Source: JBCBSZ01 sp039185015 (GTDB taxonomy: Bacteria > Actinomycetota > Acidimicrobiia > Acidimicrobiales > Poriferisodalaceae). From it: a stretch of 64,000 nucleotides of DNA. This document shows, in pieces, positions 56,704 through 64,000 of the stretch (position 1 is the first letter of the stretch; every line of letters starts with the position of its first letter). The position numbers and the translations under genes were made by a program. The DNA is taken from positions 62,001-126,000 of the forward strand of contig JBCDAU010000014.1 of the NCBI GenBank assembly GCA_039185015.1. Reading direction: 5' to 3'. The notes below the pieces were generated by a model. It searched no databases, was not told where the DNA came from, and worked only from the letters and a program-made list of their open reading frames with translations.

Positions 56704-56723
56704 CCGGGCGCCCTCACGCCCGG
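56704..56723 (-). terminator. Terminator after flagellin B
   Basis: CCGGGCG, loop CCCTCA, CGCCCGG: a 7-bp perfect stem 16 bases beyond the flagellin B stop. Confidence 0.65.
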
Positions 56724-56739
56724 GCTGGTGTTGCCGTTC

Positions 56740-57558
56740 CTAGAGGAGCGACAGCACCGACTGCGGCGAGTTGTTGGCCTGGGCCAGCATCGCCGTACCC
56801 GCCTGGGTCATGATCTGACGGCGGGTGAAGTTGACCATCTCGTCGGCCATGTCGGTGTCACGGATCCGGCTCTCCGACGCCATCAGGTTCTCCTGGGAGA
56901 CCTGGAGGTTGGCGATGGTGTGCTCGAGCCGGTTCTGGGTCGCACCGAGGGTGGACCGGGTGGTCGACACCGAGCTGATGGCGGCGTCGAGGGTCGAGAT
57001 GGCGGTGGTGGCCGCCGTGGTGACGTCCACGCCCGACACGTTGCTGCCGAACACGCTCGCCGAGGTCATGGCCAGGTCGTTGTTCAGCGTGAGCTGATTG
57101 GCCGCTCCGGCGCCCGCGCCGACCTGGAAGGTCAGACCGGTGCTGGAGAAGTCCTGGAAGACCTGGCTGCCGGCGAAGGTGGTGCGGCTGCCGATCGCAT
57201 CGAGCTCCTCGAGGAGCTCGTTGATCTCGGCTTGCTGCGGGGCACCGTCGGTGGTGGCGGTGTTGGCGGCGTCGACGGCCAGGGTCCGCATGCGCTGCAG
57301 GATCGAGTGGACCTCGTTGAGGGCACCCTCGGCGGTCTGCACGAAGCTGATGCCGTCCTGGGCGTTGCGGGTGGCCTGCCGGGTGCCGTTGATCTCGGCC
57401 CGGAGCGACTCGCTCTTCACGAGGCCCGAGGCGTCGTCGGCGGCCCGGTTGATGCGGAAGCCACTGGAGAGCTTCTCCAGCGACCGCCCCATGTGGTTGT
57501 TGGTGCTGTTCAGGTTGCGGTAGGCGTTGAACGCCGTGATGTTGTTGTTGATCCTCAT
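56740..57558 (-). CDS. Flagellin (copy B)
   Basis: 272 residues. N-terminal MRINNNITAFNAYRNLNSTNNHMGRSLEKLSSGFRINRAADDASGLVKSESLRAEINGTRQATRNAQDG; C-terminal RIRDTDMADEMVNFTRRQIMTQAGTAMLAQANNSPQSVLSLL. Shares MRINNNITAFNAYRN and ADEMVNFTRRQIM with copy A; B and A are the closest pair, C and D diverge. Own promoter and own terminators, so it is an independent transcript. GGAGGTCGATCC precedes the ATG, a possible CsrA target. Confidence 0.95.
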   Translation of the reverse strand: MRINNNITAFNAYRNLNSTNNHMGRSLEKLSSGFRINRAADDASGLVKSESLRAEINGTRQATRNAQDGISFVQTAEGALNEVHSILQRMRTLAVDAANTATTDGAPQQAEINELLEELDAIGSRTTFAGSQVFQDFSSTGLTFQVGAGAGAANQLTLNNDLAMTSASVFGSNVSGVDVTTAATTAISTLDAAISSVSTTRSTLGATQNRLEHTIANLQVSQENLMASESRIRDTDMADEMVNFTRRQIMTQAGTAMLAQANNSPQSVLSLL

Positions 57559-57613
57559 GGATCGACCTCCGTGTGCATGTCACGAGCGACGTCCGTGCCG
57601 CTCGTTCCTTGCC

Positions 57614-57640
57614 TTCGGCAACCACACAGAGTGACTGAAC
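57614..57640 (-). promoter_or_regulatory. Sigma-28-like promoter of flagellin B
   Basis: On the minus strand, GTTCA (57640-57636), 15 bases, TGCCGAA (57620-57614), 56 bases before the ATG. The weakest of the four flagellin promoters by sequence, but with the same spacer and the same distance as in flagellin A. Confidence 0.5.
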
Positions 57641-57691
57641 CGCTGGTCCATCAACCCATCGACAACACGGAGCGTGAACGCGAGAACGGGA

Positions 57692-57708
57692 GTGGCGCTC
57701 AGCGCCAC
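57692..57708 (-). terminator. Terminator after flagellin A
   Basis: GTGGCG, loop CTCAG, CGCCAC, about 70 bases beyond the flagellin A stop and upstream of the flagellin B promoter. Confidence 0.5.
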
Positions 57709-57776
57709 CCCCGCTCGGGTGCTCCGTCGATGATCGGTGGGTCCCGGGACGTCGGGACCGACCGAGGCGATGCCCC

Positions 57777-58595
57777 TTAGAGGAGCGACAGCACCGACTG
57801 CGGCGCCTGGTTGGCCTGGGCCAGCATCGCCGTGCCCGCCTGCGACATGATCTGACGGCGGGTGAAGTTCACCATCTCGTCGGCCATGTCGGTGTCACGG
57901 ATCCGGCTCTCCGACGCCATCAGGTTCTCCTGGGCGACCTGGAGGTTGGCGATGGTGTGCTCGAGCCGGTTCTGGGTCGCACCGAGGGTGGACCGGGTGG
58001 TCGACACCGAGCTGATGGCGGCGTCGAGGGTGGAGATGGCGGTGGTCGCCGCTGCGGTCAGATCGATGGCTGACACGTTGCTGCCGAACACGCTCGCCGA
58101 CGACATGGCCAGGTCCGAGCTGAGCGTCAGCTGGTTGGCCGCGGTCTCGTTGGCCCCGACCTGGAAGGTCAGACCGGTGCTGGAGTAGTCCTGGAAGACC
58201 TGGTTGCCGGCGAAGGTGGTGCGGCTGCCGATGGCGTCGAGCTCGGCGAGGAGCTCGTCGACCTCGGCCTGCTGGGCGGCACCGTCGGTGGTGGCGGTGT
58301 TGGCCGCGTCGACGGCCAGGGTCCGCATCCGCTGCAGGATCGCGTGCACCTCGTTGAGGGCACCCTCGGTGGTCTGCACGAAGCTGACACCGTCCTGGGC
58401 GTTGCGGGTGGCCTGGGCGGTGCCGTTGATCTCGGCCCGGAGCGACTCGCTCCGGGTGAGGCCGGCGGCATCGTCTGCGGCCCGGTTGATCCGGAAGCCA
58501 CTCGACAGCTTCTCGAGCGACTTGCCGAGGCTCATGTTCGTGTCGTTGAGGTTCCGGTAGGCGTTGAACGCCGTGATGTTGTTGTTGATCCTCAT
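57777..58595 (-). CDS. Flagellin (copy A)
   Basis: 272 residues. N-terminal MRINNNITAFNAYRNLNDTNMSLGKSLEKLSSGFRINRAADDAAGLTRSESLRAEINGTAQATRNAQDG; C-terminal RIRDTDMADEMVNFTRRQIMSQAGTAMLAQANQAPQSVLSLL. D0/D1 only. Central residues Thr/Ser-rich (potential O-glycosylation sites). First of the four flagellin genes on the minus strand, and divergent from the glycosyltransferase gene at 58754. GGAGGTAGATCC precedes the ATG, almost identical to the leader of copy B. Confidence 0.95.
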   Translation of the reverse strand: MRINNNITAFNAYRNLNDTNMSLGKSLEKLSSGFRINRAADDAAGLTRSESLRAEINGTAQATRNAQDGVSFVQTTEGALNEVHAILQRMRTLAVDAANTATTDGAAQQAEVDELLAELDAIGSRTTFAGNQVFQDYSSTGLTFQVGANETAANQLTLSSDLAMSSASVFGSNVSAIDLTAAATTAISTLDAAISSVSTTRSTLGATQNRLEHTIANLQVAQENLMASESRIRDTDMADEMVNFTRRQIMSQAGTAMLAQANQAPQSVLSLL

Positions 58596-58650
58596 CCGGG
58601 ATCTACCTCCGTGTGAATGTCAACGCGGACATCCGTGTCCGCCCGGTCCC

Positions 58651-58677
58651 ATCGGACCCGATCTCCCGCTCATGAGC
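58651..58677 (-). promoter_or_regulatory. Sigma-28-like promoter of flagellin A
   Basis: On the minus strand, GCTCA (58677-58673), 15 bases, GTCCGAT (58657-58651), 56 bases before the ATG. The -35 lies 15 bases from the -35 of the divergent promoter. Confidence 0.55.
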
Positions 58678-58692
58678 CGATCGTCCGAAGAC

Positions 58693-58719
58693 GCTTGAGC
58701 GACTCCGGCGGCGGTCGAC
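58693..58719 (+). promoter_or_regulatory. Sigma-28-like promoter of the glycosyltransferase gene
   Basis: GCTTG (58693-58697), 15 bases, GGTCGAC (58713-58719), 35 bases before the ATG at 58754. Strong match. Confidence 0.65.
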
Positions 58720-58753
58720 GGCCCGGGTGCCTGCCCGAGGAGCCCCGCCGACC

Positions 58754-60721
58754 ATGTGTGCGCCCGACCGCTTCGGTCCCGACCTCGTCGTCCGGCTCAC
58801 CTTCGGCCCGGCATCCCCCGCCGGGCCCGGTGTCGTCGACGTCCCGGCCCTCGCCAGCGACGGCGGGGGTGAGCGAGCGCTGCTCGACCTGCTGGCGCGA
58901 CTCGATCCCGCCGCCGTCGTGATGATCGTGCACGCCGGCGCCGAGCTCGGCGTCGGGACCGCCGAACGCCTCGCCGGCGCCGTGCGCAGCGGAACGGCCG
59001 TGGTCGCCGTGCCGTTGTCAAACGACCTGGGCACCGACCACGGGCTCGACGGTCCAACGTTGGCCGACGGCGAGCTGCGTCCGGCCCGGCGCGTGCGGCC
59101 GATCTGCCTCACCGCGACGGTCGAGACGATGCGAGATCTCGCCCGACGTCGGATCCACGACCCGCTCAACCTCCTTGCCGACGTGGACGTCGGGCTCGTC
59201 GCCGTGGGCGGTACCTCGCTCCGCCACGCCAACGCCGCCGTCGAACGGGTTCGGGCGCTCGGCGCCGGCCCGATGCCGCCGATCGTCGCCACCATGATCG
59301 TTCGCGACGAGGAGCGGATGCTCGGCGACTGCCTCGCCTCGATCGCCTCCTTCGTCGATCGGATCCACGTGGCCGACACCGGTTCGATCGACCGCACGGT
59401 CGAGATCGCTGAGGCCGCCGGTGCGCAGGTGATCCACCGCACGTGGCGCGACGACTTCGCGTGGGCCCGAAACGAGGTGCTCGCCGAGGCCCGCGATGCA
59501 GCCTGGGCGCTCTGGATCGACGCCGACGAGCGCCTCGTCTGCGACGACCCGATGTTGCTCCGGGGGTACCTGCGGGCCTTCGCCGACGAGCACGACCTGC
59601 TCGAGCTCCCGATCCGCAACGTGCGGGCCGACGGCTCGGAGACGACCCGATTCGCCGGCCCGCGGCTCCTCCGTGCCTCGCAGATCACCTTCTGGGGCGC
59701 CCTCCACGAGCACCCGATCCTCCTCGATCAGACCCGGGCGATGAGGAAGTCGACGATTGGACTCGCGATGCTCGACCACCTCGGCTACCAGGACGACGTC
59801 CTCGTCGATCGATCGAAGCAGGACCGCAACGTCGCGGTCGCCCGGGCCGCTTACGAGCGGGACCGCTCGGCGAAGACCGCCCTCGATCTGGCCCGCTCGC
59901 TGTCGTTCGCGCAGCGCGACGCCGACGAGGCGGCGCTGCTCTACCGAGAGGGGCTGGCCGGTGTGCCCGAGCACGACCACCGGGCGCGGGCCTTCGTCAT
60001 CGCCCAGCTCGCCGGCCATCTCCAGGACCGGGTGGGCGACCAGGAGGCAGCGCTCGTCGAGGCCGAGCTCGGACTCGCGCTCGTGCCGGCCGACTGGTCC
60101 TGCCGGGCCGTCCTGGCCCGGTCGCTGCGGGCGTTGGGACGTCTCCGGGAGCTGCCGGCTCGTGCCGCCGAACTCGACACCCGCGGCTCGCTGATTCCGA
60201 TGTCCTCGGCGCTCGACGCTCGGATGATGTGGCACCTGCTGCTCGGCGCCGCGCTGGCGGAGGTCGGCGAACGAGACCGGGCGTGGGAGGAGGTCGCCGA
60301 GGCTGCCAGATCGGGGGCACCGCTCGCCCCGAACGACGTCGCGGTCTACCTGGACGTCGCGCTCCGGCGGCCGTTGCCCGATGTCGTGCGCTGCAGCGAT
60401 GCGGTCGTCGCCGTCGCCGACACGGTCTCGCGCGACGCCGTGCTGCGAACCATCGCCGGCCACGTCCCGCCGCAGATCACCCTCGAGGTGGCTCGTGTCG
60501 TCCTCGATCGGGTGCCGACGGCTGAAGCGGTGGTCATCGGCATCTTGCTCGCCGAACGAGCCGGCCGACCGACCGACGCCGCCTGGTTCGCCGGCCGGGC
60601 CGGTGCGCTCGACCCGGAGGTCGCCGATCGCCTCGCCGCCCGGCTCGACGAGCGAGGGTCGGGCGGCGTCGCCTCGATGGTGCGTGCCGCCATGGCACCC
60701 GCCGTCGCAGCGAGCACCTGA
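58754..60721 (+). CDS. Family 2 glycosyltransferase with TPR-like C-terminus
   Basis: 655 residues. After a ~170-residue N-terminal region of unknown fold comes a GT-A family 2 domain (~175-330): VATMIVRDEERMLGDCLASIASFVDRIHVADTGSIDRTVEIAEAAGAQVI, then WRDDFAWARNEVLAEARDAAWALWIDADERL, with the DxD motif DADE. The C-terminal ~300 residues are helical repeats like TPRs. Such SunS-type enzymes glycosylate surface proteins. Placement next to flagellin A and behind a flagellar promoter suggests flagellin glycosylation; the sugar is unknown. ATG 58754 has GAGGAG; GTG 58727 is an alternative. Confidence 0.8.
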   Translation: MCAPDRFGPDLVVRLTFGPASPAGPGVVDVPALASDGGGERALLDLLARLDPAAVVMIVHAGAELGVGTAERLAGAVRSGTAVVAVPLSNDLGTDHGLDGPTLADGELRPARRVRPICLTATVETMRDLARRRIHDPLNLLADVDVGLVAVGGTSLRHANAAVERVRALGAGPMPPIVATMIVRDEERMLGDCLASIASFVDRIHVADTGSIDRTVEIAEAAGAQVIHRTWRDDFAWARNEVLAEARDAAWALWIDADERLVCDDPMLLRGYLRAFADEHDLLELPIRNVRADGSETTRFAGPRLLRASQITFWGALHEHPILLDQTRAMRKSTIGLAMLDHLGYQDDVLVDRSKQDRNVAVARAAYERDRSAKTALDLARSLSFAQRDADEAALLYREGLAGVPEHDHRARAFVIAQLAGHLQDRVGDQEAALVEAELGLALVPADWSCRAVLARSLRALGRLRELPARAAELDTRGSLIPMSSALDARMMWHLLLGAALAEVGERDRAWEEVAEAARSGAPLAPNDVAVYLDVALRRPLPDVVRCSDAVVAVADTVSRDAVLRTIAGHVPPQITLEVARVVLDRVPTAEAVVIGILLAERAGRPTDAAWFAGRAGALDPEVADRLAARLDERGSGGVASMVRAAMAPAVAAST

Positions 60722-60749
60722 GCGGTCCGAAGAACTTTCTCGACCGATC

Positions 60750-60776
60750 CCTTAGGTCCTCGTCCGAGCGGTCGAC
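60750..60776 (+). promoter_or_regulatory. Sigma-28-like promoter upstream of 60818
   Basis: CCTTA (60750-60754), 15 bases, GGTCGAC (60770-60776), 41 bases before the ATG at 60818. Identical boxes and spacer length to the promoter at 39619-39645. Confidence 0.65.
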
Positions 60777-60817
60777 ACAACCGCTCAGGAGGGAACCGAG
60801 ACACGAAAGGGATCATC

Positions 60818-63061
60818 ATGAGGATGGTCGTCTGCGGGCGCGGTGCGGAGTCTCCGGTGGGGGCGATCCGATCCACGCTCGTGCGCAGCCTGGCCGCCGA
60901 GGGGCACGTCGTGAGCGGCTTCGACCCGTTGCACCACGGCAGCACACCGAACGAGCGAACCGCGCAGCTGAGCGCGCTGCTGGAGGGCGTCGCCGCCGAG
61001 ATCTGTGTCGTCGTGCCGACGTCCGGCGACCTCGATCTGCAGGAGTTGCGGCGGTCCACGGCCGAGCTCCAGGTGCTGACCGTCGCGATGCACACGGTCA
61101 CGACGTTCCCGGGTGCGCCGACGGCGCTCGTCGAGCTCGAGACGCATGCCCGAGCGTTCGACCTCGTCGCTGTGCCGCACGCCGATGCGGCGGCCGCCGG
61201 GCGCCCGTGGGTGCGCCACGGGCTCGTGGAGCTGCCGCCGGCCGTCTGTCCGGTCGCACTGGACGAGGCGCCGAGCGAGGCCATCGACATCGCACCGATC
61301 GTCTGCGTCGGCGACGCCGATGCGGAGAACGCCCACATCCTCCGCTCGGTCGCCTCGACCGGTGTGGAGGTGCTGGTCATCGGTGACGGCTGGGACGACC
61401 ACGCCGACCTCCGCCACCTGAGCCCGGGCCGGCCGGCCGCGCCCGAGCGGAGCGCGTTGCTCGCCGGTGCGACCATCGTCGTCGAGCTGCCGGCGACGGT
61501 GCAGGACCGCTCGCTCGCCGGCGTCGCCTTCGAGGAGACGATGCTGAGCCAGCCGGCGCTCGATGCCATGGCGCTGGGGACCCCGGTCGTCGCGCTCGAC
61601 CGTCCCGGCATCGACGATCACGTCGAACGCGAGGTCGAGCTCGTGGTCGCCCGCAGCGCCGACGATCTCCCGGACCTGCTCCGTCTCGTGCTCTCCACGC
61701 CGGACCTCCTGGGCGCCGTCGGGTTGGCCGGTCAGCAGCGGCTCCGGGTCGAGCACCAGTGGCGACAGCGCTGGACGACGCTCTGGGACTGGTTCGGTGC
61801 CGACCAGCCGCTGGGCGCGGCGCCCTCGACGGCCGGCGTCTCGGTGATCGTCCCCGTCGACGAGGCGACGAGCGCCGACGCGCTCGCCCGCACCGCGTCG
61901 TCGGTGGCGGGCGGCGACGTCCGGGCGCGCGTGGTGCTCGTCGGGGATCCGGCAGCGCTCGACGCGGCCGCCGCGCACGACCTGGACGAGGCCGAGGGTG
62001 TGGAGGTCGTGTCGCTGTCCGCAGGCGACGACGAGCTGCGGATCCTCGCCGGCATGAGTTGGGCGCTGAGCGAGTACGTCACCGTCGTCCGACCCGGCGT
62101 CGAGATGCCGACCGGCCGACTGGAGGCGCAGGTCGCGGTGCTGGACGCCGAGCGGGAGCTCGACGTCGTGGCCGGTGCCGAGGAGGTCCCGGCCGCGTTC
62201 CACCGTTGGGACCTCGTCCGTCGGTGGTTGCTGGCCGGTGAGGCGCAGTTGGGCGGTGCGCTGGTGCGTCGCCGCGTGATGGTCGATCGCATCGGGACTG
62301 CCGTGCTCGGTGGTCGGGTGGACGCGGTCGTCGACAGCGTCCGCGCGCTCCGCTACCGGGCGATCGATCTGCCGGCGATCGAGATCCCGGCTCCGGTCGC
62401 GATCGAGCCCGGCGACGTGCCGATCGGAGCGGCGTACCCGCAGTTCCGGCGGTGTGCCGACCCGCGACGGGCGCTGGGTGGTGCCTACGCGATGCTGGCG
62501 GCCGATCTCGCCGATCGCGATGCCGATGCTGCGATGGAGCTGGTCGCCCGTGCGCTCGACCAGCTCGACGACGGCCATCCCGTGCTGGAGGACATCGTGA
62601 GCGGACGAGGTGATCTGGCCTCGCTGGCGAGCGTCGCCGGAGAGCTGGGCCACGACCTCCGGGCCGTGGCACCCACCACCGAGGACCGCGTCTGGCACCA
62701 GAGCGGCGGCACGATCGCGAACCATCGTCTCGTGCTCGACATCGACTGGTCGTCGCCGGAGGCCGGCTTCGGTGTCCTCGCCGCCTACTGCCGACGGTTC
62801 GCCGCCGGCGAACCGGTCGAGCTGGCCCTGCTCGCGCCCAGCGCGTCCCTCGACGAGATGATCTCCCGCGTCGCGGCCTACCTCTCCGCCGAAGGCGTGG
62901 ACGTCGAGGCCGCCGCCGACGTGACGATGATCGACGCCTACGAGCGGTACGACAGCGACCTCGTCGTGCGACTTCGCGGTCCCCATGCGGCCTCCCAGAT
63001 CGCCGAAGCCGAGCAGTGGATGTCGGAGACGCGCGCAGAGCTCGATCTCGTCGCCGTCTGA
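60818..63061 (+). CDS. Large glycosyltransferase-like protein, flagellar regulon
   Basis: 747 residues. N-terminal ~330 residues resemble a GT-B/CgeB-like glycosyltransferase: RMVVCGRGAESPVGAIRSTLVRSLAAEGHVVSGFDPL at the start, and TMLSQPALDAMALGTPVVALDRPGIDDH then DLPDLLRLVLSTPDLLGAVGLAGQQRLRVEHQWRQRW, the nucleotide-sugar binding end. The middle (~345-500) resembles a family 2 fold (GVSVIVPVDEATSADALARTASSV) with no clear DxD, and the remainder (~500-747) is unassigned. Its perfect flagellar-type promoter and position suggest flagellin modification. ATG 60818. Confidence 0.65.
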   Translation: MRMVVCGRGAESPVGAIRSTLVRSLAAEGHVVSGFDPLHHGSTPNERTAQLSALLEGVAAEICVVVPTSGDLDLQELRRSTAELQVLTVAMHTVTTFPGAPTALVELETHARAFDLVAVPHADAAAAGRPWVRHGLVELPPAVCPVALDEAPSEAIDIAPIVCVGDADAENAHILRSVASTGVEVLVIGDGWDDHADLRHLSPGRPAAPERSALLAGATIVVELPATVQDRSLAGVAFEETMLSQPALDAMALGTPVVALDRPGIDDHVEREVELVVARSADDLPDLLRLVLSTPDLLGAVGLAGQQRLRVEHQWRQRWTTLWDWFGADQPLGAAPSTAGVSVIVPVDEATSADALARTASSVAGGDVRARVVLVGDPAALDAAAAHDLDEAEGVEVVSLSAGDDELRILAGMSWALSEYVTVVRPGVEMPTGRLEAQVAVLDAERELDVVAGAEEVPAAFHRWDLVRRWLLAGEAQLGGALVRRRVMVDRIGTAVLGGRVDAVVDSVRALRYRAIDLPAIEIPAPVAIEPGDVPIGAAYPQFRRCADPRRALGGAYAMLAADLADRDADAAMELVARALDQLDDGHPVLEDIVSGRGDLASLASVAGELGHDLRAVAPTTEDRVWHQSGGTIANHRLVLDIDWSSPEAGFGVLAAYCRRFAAGEPVELALLAPSASLDEMISRVAAYLSAEGVDVEAAADVTMIDAYERYDSDLVVRLRGPHAASQIAEAEQWMSETRAELDLVAV

Positions 63062-63081
63062 GGGCCGCCTCCTCCCCGATC

Positions 63082-63109
63082 CCTTGACGCCCGACCGCTT
63101 TCGGTCGAT
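63082..63109 (+). promoter_or_regulatory. Sigma-28-like promoter of the HDOD gene
   Basis: CCTTG (63082-63086), 16 bases, GGTCGAT (63103-63109), 56 bases before the GTG at 63166. Confidence 0.55.
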
Positions 63110-63165
63110 GGACGAGGAGGGTCGCTGCCCCGTTGGCGGGGTCCGGCCCGGGAGGATCCGAGGAC

Positions 63166-63993
63166 GTGACCACCGCGACGGTCGAACAGCTGGTCAGGCA
63201 GCTCCAACGCCTGCCGGCCCATCGCGCCAGCGCGACGCGTGTCCTCCGACTCGTCGACGATCCGCAGTCGTCAGCGGCGGATCTGGGATCGGCGATCTCG
63301 ACGGACCCGTCGATGACCGCCCGGCTCCTCAAGATGGCCAACTCCGCGGCCATGGCACGGCAGGTGCCGGTGAGCACCGTCGCCGAGGCGGTCACCGTCC
63401 TCGGCTACTCCGTCGTCCGCTCGCTGGCGGTGAGCTGGGCGGCCGGTCTGTTCGACGGCGGGCCCCGGGCCCTTCCGAAGGGCTACTGGCAGCACTCGAT
63501 CGTCGTCGCGAGCGGTGCGGTGCGACTCGGTGAGCTCCTGGGCGTGCCCAGCGGCGCGGCCTACAGCGCCGGACTGCTCCACGACCTCGGCCAGCCGCTC
63601 CTCCTGCGCTTCGATCCGTCCCGGTACCGGCGCCTGCTCCGCGAGGAGACGATCGACACGCCGAAGCAGTGCGAGCGCGAGCGGGTCGCCTACGGCCACG
63701 ATCACGCCGAGGTCGGTGCGCTCGTGCTCCGGAGCTGGGCGCTCCCCGACGACCTGGTCGACGCGGTGGCGAACCACCACCGCTCGATGACGCCGGAGGA
63801 CCCGCCGCTGCGTCGTGCCGTCGCGCTGGCCGAGCTCGTCGCGCAGCACGCGAGGACCGCAGCGGCTCCCGAACCCGAGGCGCTCGAACGCCTCGAGATG
63901 GACATGGCTCGCGCCGGACTGCCCCGCGTCTCGGCAGAGAACCTCCTCGACGACCTCCGCACCGACGTCGCCGACACCGCCCTCGCGATGTAG
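63166..63993 (+). CDS. HDOD-domain protein
   Basis: 275 residues. HDOD domain ~10-210: VEQLVRQLQRLPAHRASATRVLRLVDDPQSSAADLGSAISTDPSMTARLLKMANSAAMA, then VSTVAEAVTVLGYSVVRSLAVSWA, and an HD-like part SAGLLHDLGQPLLLRF and YGHDHAEVGALVLRSWALPDDLVDAVANHH. HDOD proteins are signalling scaffolds often tied to cyclic di-GMP and motility; the metal-binding set seems incomplete for a hydrolase. GTG 63166 has GGAGG/GAGG upstream. Last gene in the window, behind a flagellar-type promoter. Confidence 0.88.
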   Translation: MTTATVEQLVRQLQRLPAHRASATRVLRLVDDPQSSAADLGSAISTDPSMTARLLKMANSAAMARQVPVSTVAEAVTVLGYSVVRSLAVSWAAGLFDGGPRALPKGYWQHSIVVASGAVRLGELLGVPSGAAYSAGLLHDLGQPLLLRFDPSRYRRLLREETIDTPKQCERERVAYGHDHAEVGALVLRSWALPDDLVDAVANHHRSMTPEDPPLRRAVALAELVAQHARTAAAPEPEALERLEMDMARAGLPRVSAENLLDDLRTDVADTALAM

Positions 63994-64000
63994 ATCCCCG

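Larger units (their letters stand above)
56277..56739 (-). other. Intergenic region flagellin C to flagellin B
   Basis: A 463-base gap. It contains two hairpins behind flagellin B (56704-56723 and 56656-56682) and the flagellin C promoter (56340-56366). Nothing else is supported; ORFs in it are shadows without ribosome binding sites. Confidence 0.7.

Overview
The window is high-GC DNA from a flagellated actinobacterium. At the left edge, gyrA (3' end), a DUF3566 membrane protein and tRNA-Ile(GAT) lie in the order typical of actinobacterial chromosomes near the origin. GTG starts, GTGA/TGATG coupled junctions and TANNNT-type -10 boxes fit this. The order may be Acidimicrobiia, but that is an inference from general character, not a database match.

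Layout. 1-5218: housekeeping and accessory genes (gyrA, a TadE-like/M15 peptidase, DUF3566, tRNA-Ile, a Rossmann oxidoreductase, and an AraC regulator fused in frame to an iron-siderophore-type binding lipoprotein). 5512-6408: a FliA/WhiG-type sigma factor. 6418-9871 (minus): a FlgN-like chaperone candidate, a small coupled protein, a P-type ATPase and a small membrane protein. 9967-10806: lgt. 10971-36980 (plus): the main flagellar/chemotaxis block: flgB flgC fliE, a 40-residue microprotein, fliI fliJ, a lytic transglycosylase, fliK flgD flgE, then flbD motA motB fliL, then fliM fliY fliO fliP fliQ fliR, then cheW cheB cheR cheA cheC cheD, then flhB flhA, an FlhF-like gene and a small membrane protein. 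37011-39585 (minus): an HD-GYP protein and a second FliA-like sigma factor. 39678-43550 (plus): a small flagellar-associated pair, a Ser/Thr kinase and a methyl-accepting chemotaxis protein. 43668-47203 (minus): csrA fliW flgL flgK flgN. 47351-48010 (plus): a degenerate GGDEF protein. 48054-58595 (minus): fliH fliG fliF, fliT-like, fliD, four flagellins and fliS. 58754-63993 (plus): two large glycosyltransferase-like proteins and an HDOD protein.

How it works together. The window encodes most of a Gram-positive flagellum: export gate, ATPase complex, C-ring with a FliY in place of FliN, stator, rod/hook, filament and cap, export chaperones, and the CsrA-FliW switch. It also holds a Bacillus-style chemotaxis set with CheC and CheD. 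cheY, flgF/flgG, flgM and flhG were not found here. I find one promoter architecture, approximately [CG][CT]T[TC]N-N15/16-NG[TC]CGA[CT], in front of nearly every flagellar transcription unit and all four flagellins. It resembles sigma-28 promoters and probably defines the regulon of one or both sigma factors. By the same criterion the glycosyltransferases, the MCP, the degenerate GGDEF gene and the HDOD gene belong to that regulon.

Most unusual points: the FliM N-terminal CheY-binding-type motif (SQxEIDALL) also occurs at the N-terminus of the export ATPase FliI and in a 40-residue microprotein just before it, exactly where fliF-fliG-fliH would normally lie; an FlhF-like protein has lost its P-loop; FlhB has NPVR in place of the NPTH autocleavage motif; and a GC-rich repeat family with a period of about 78 bp is scattered through intergenic gaps.
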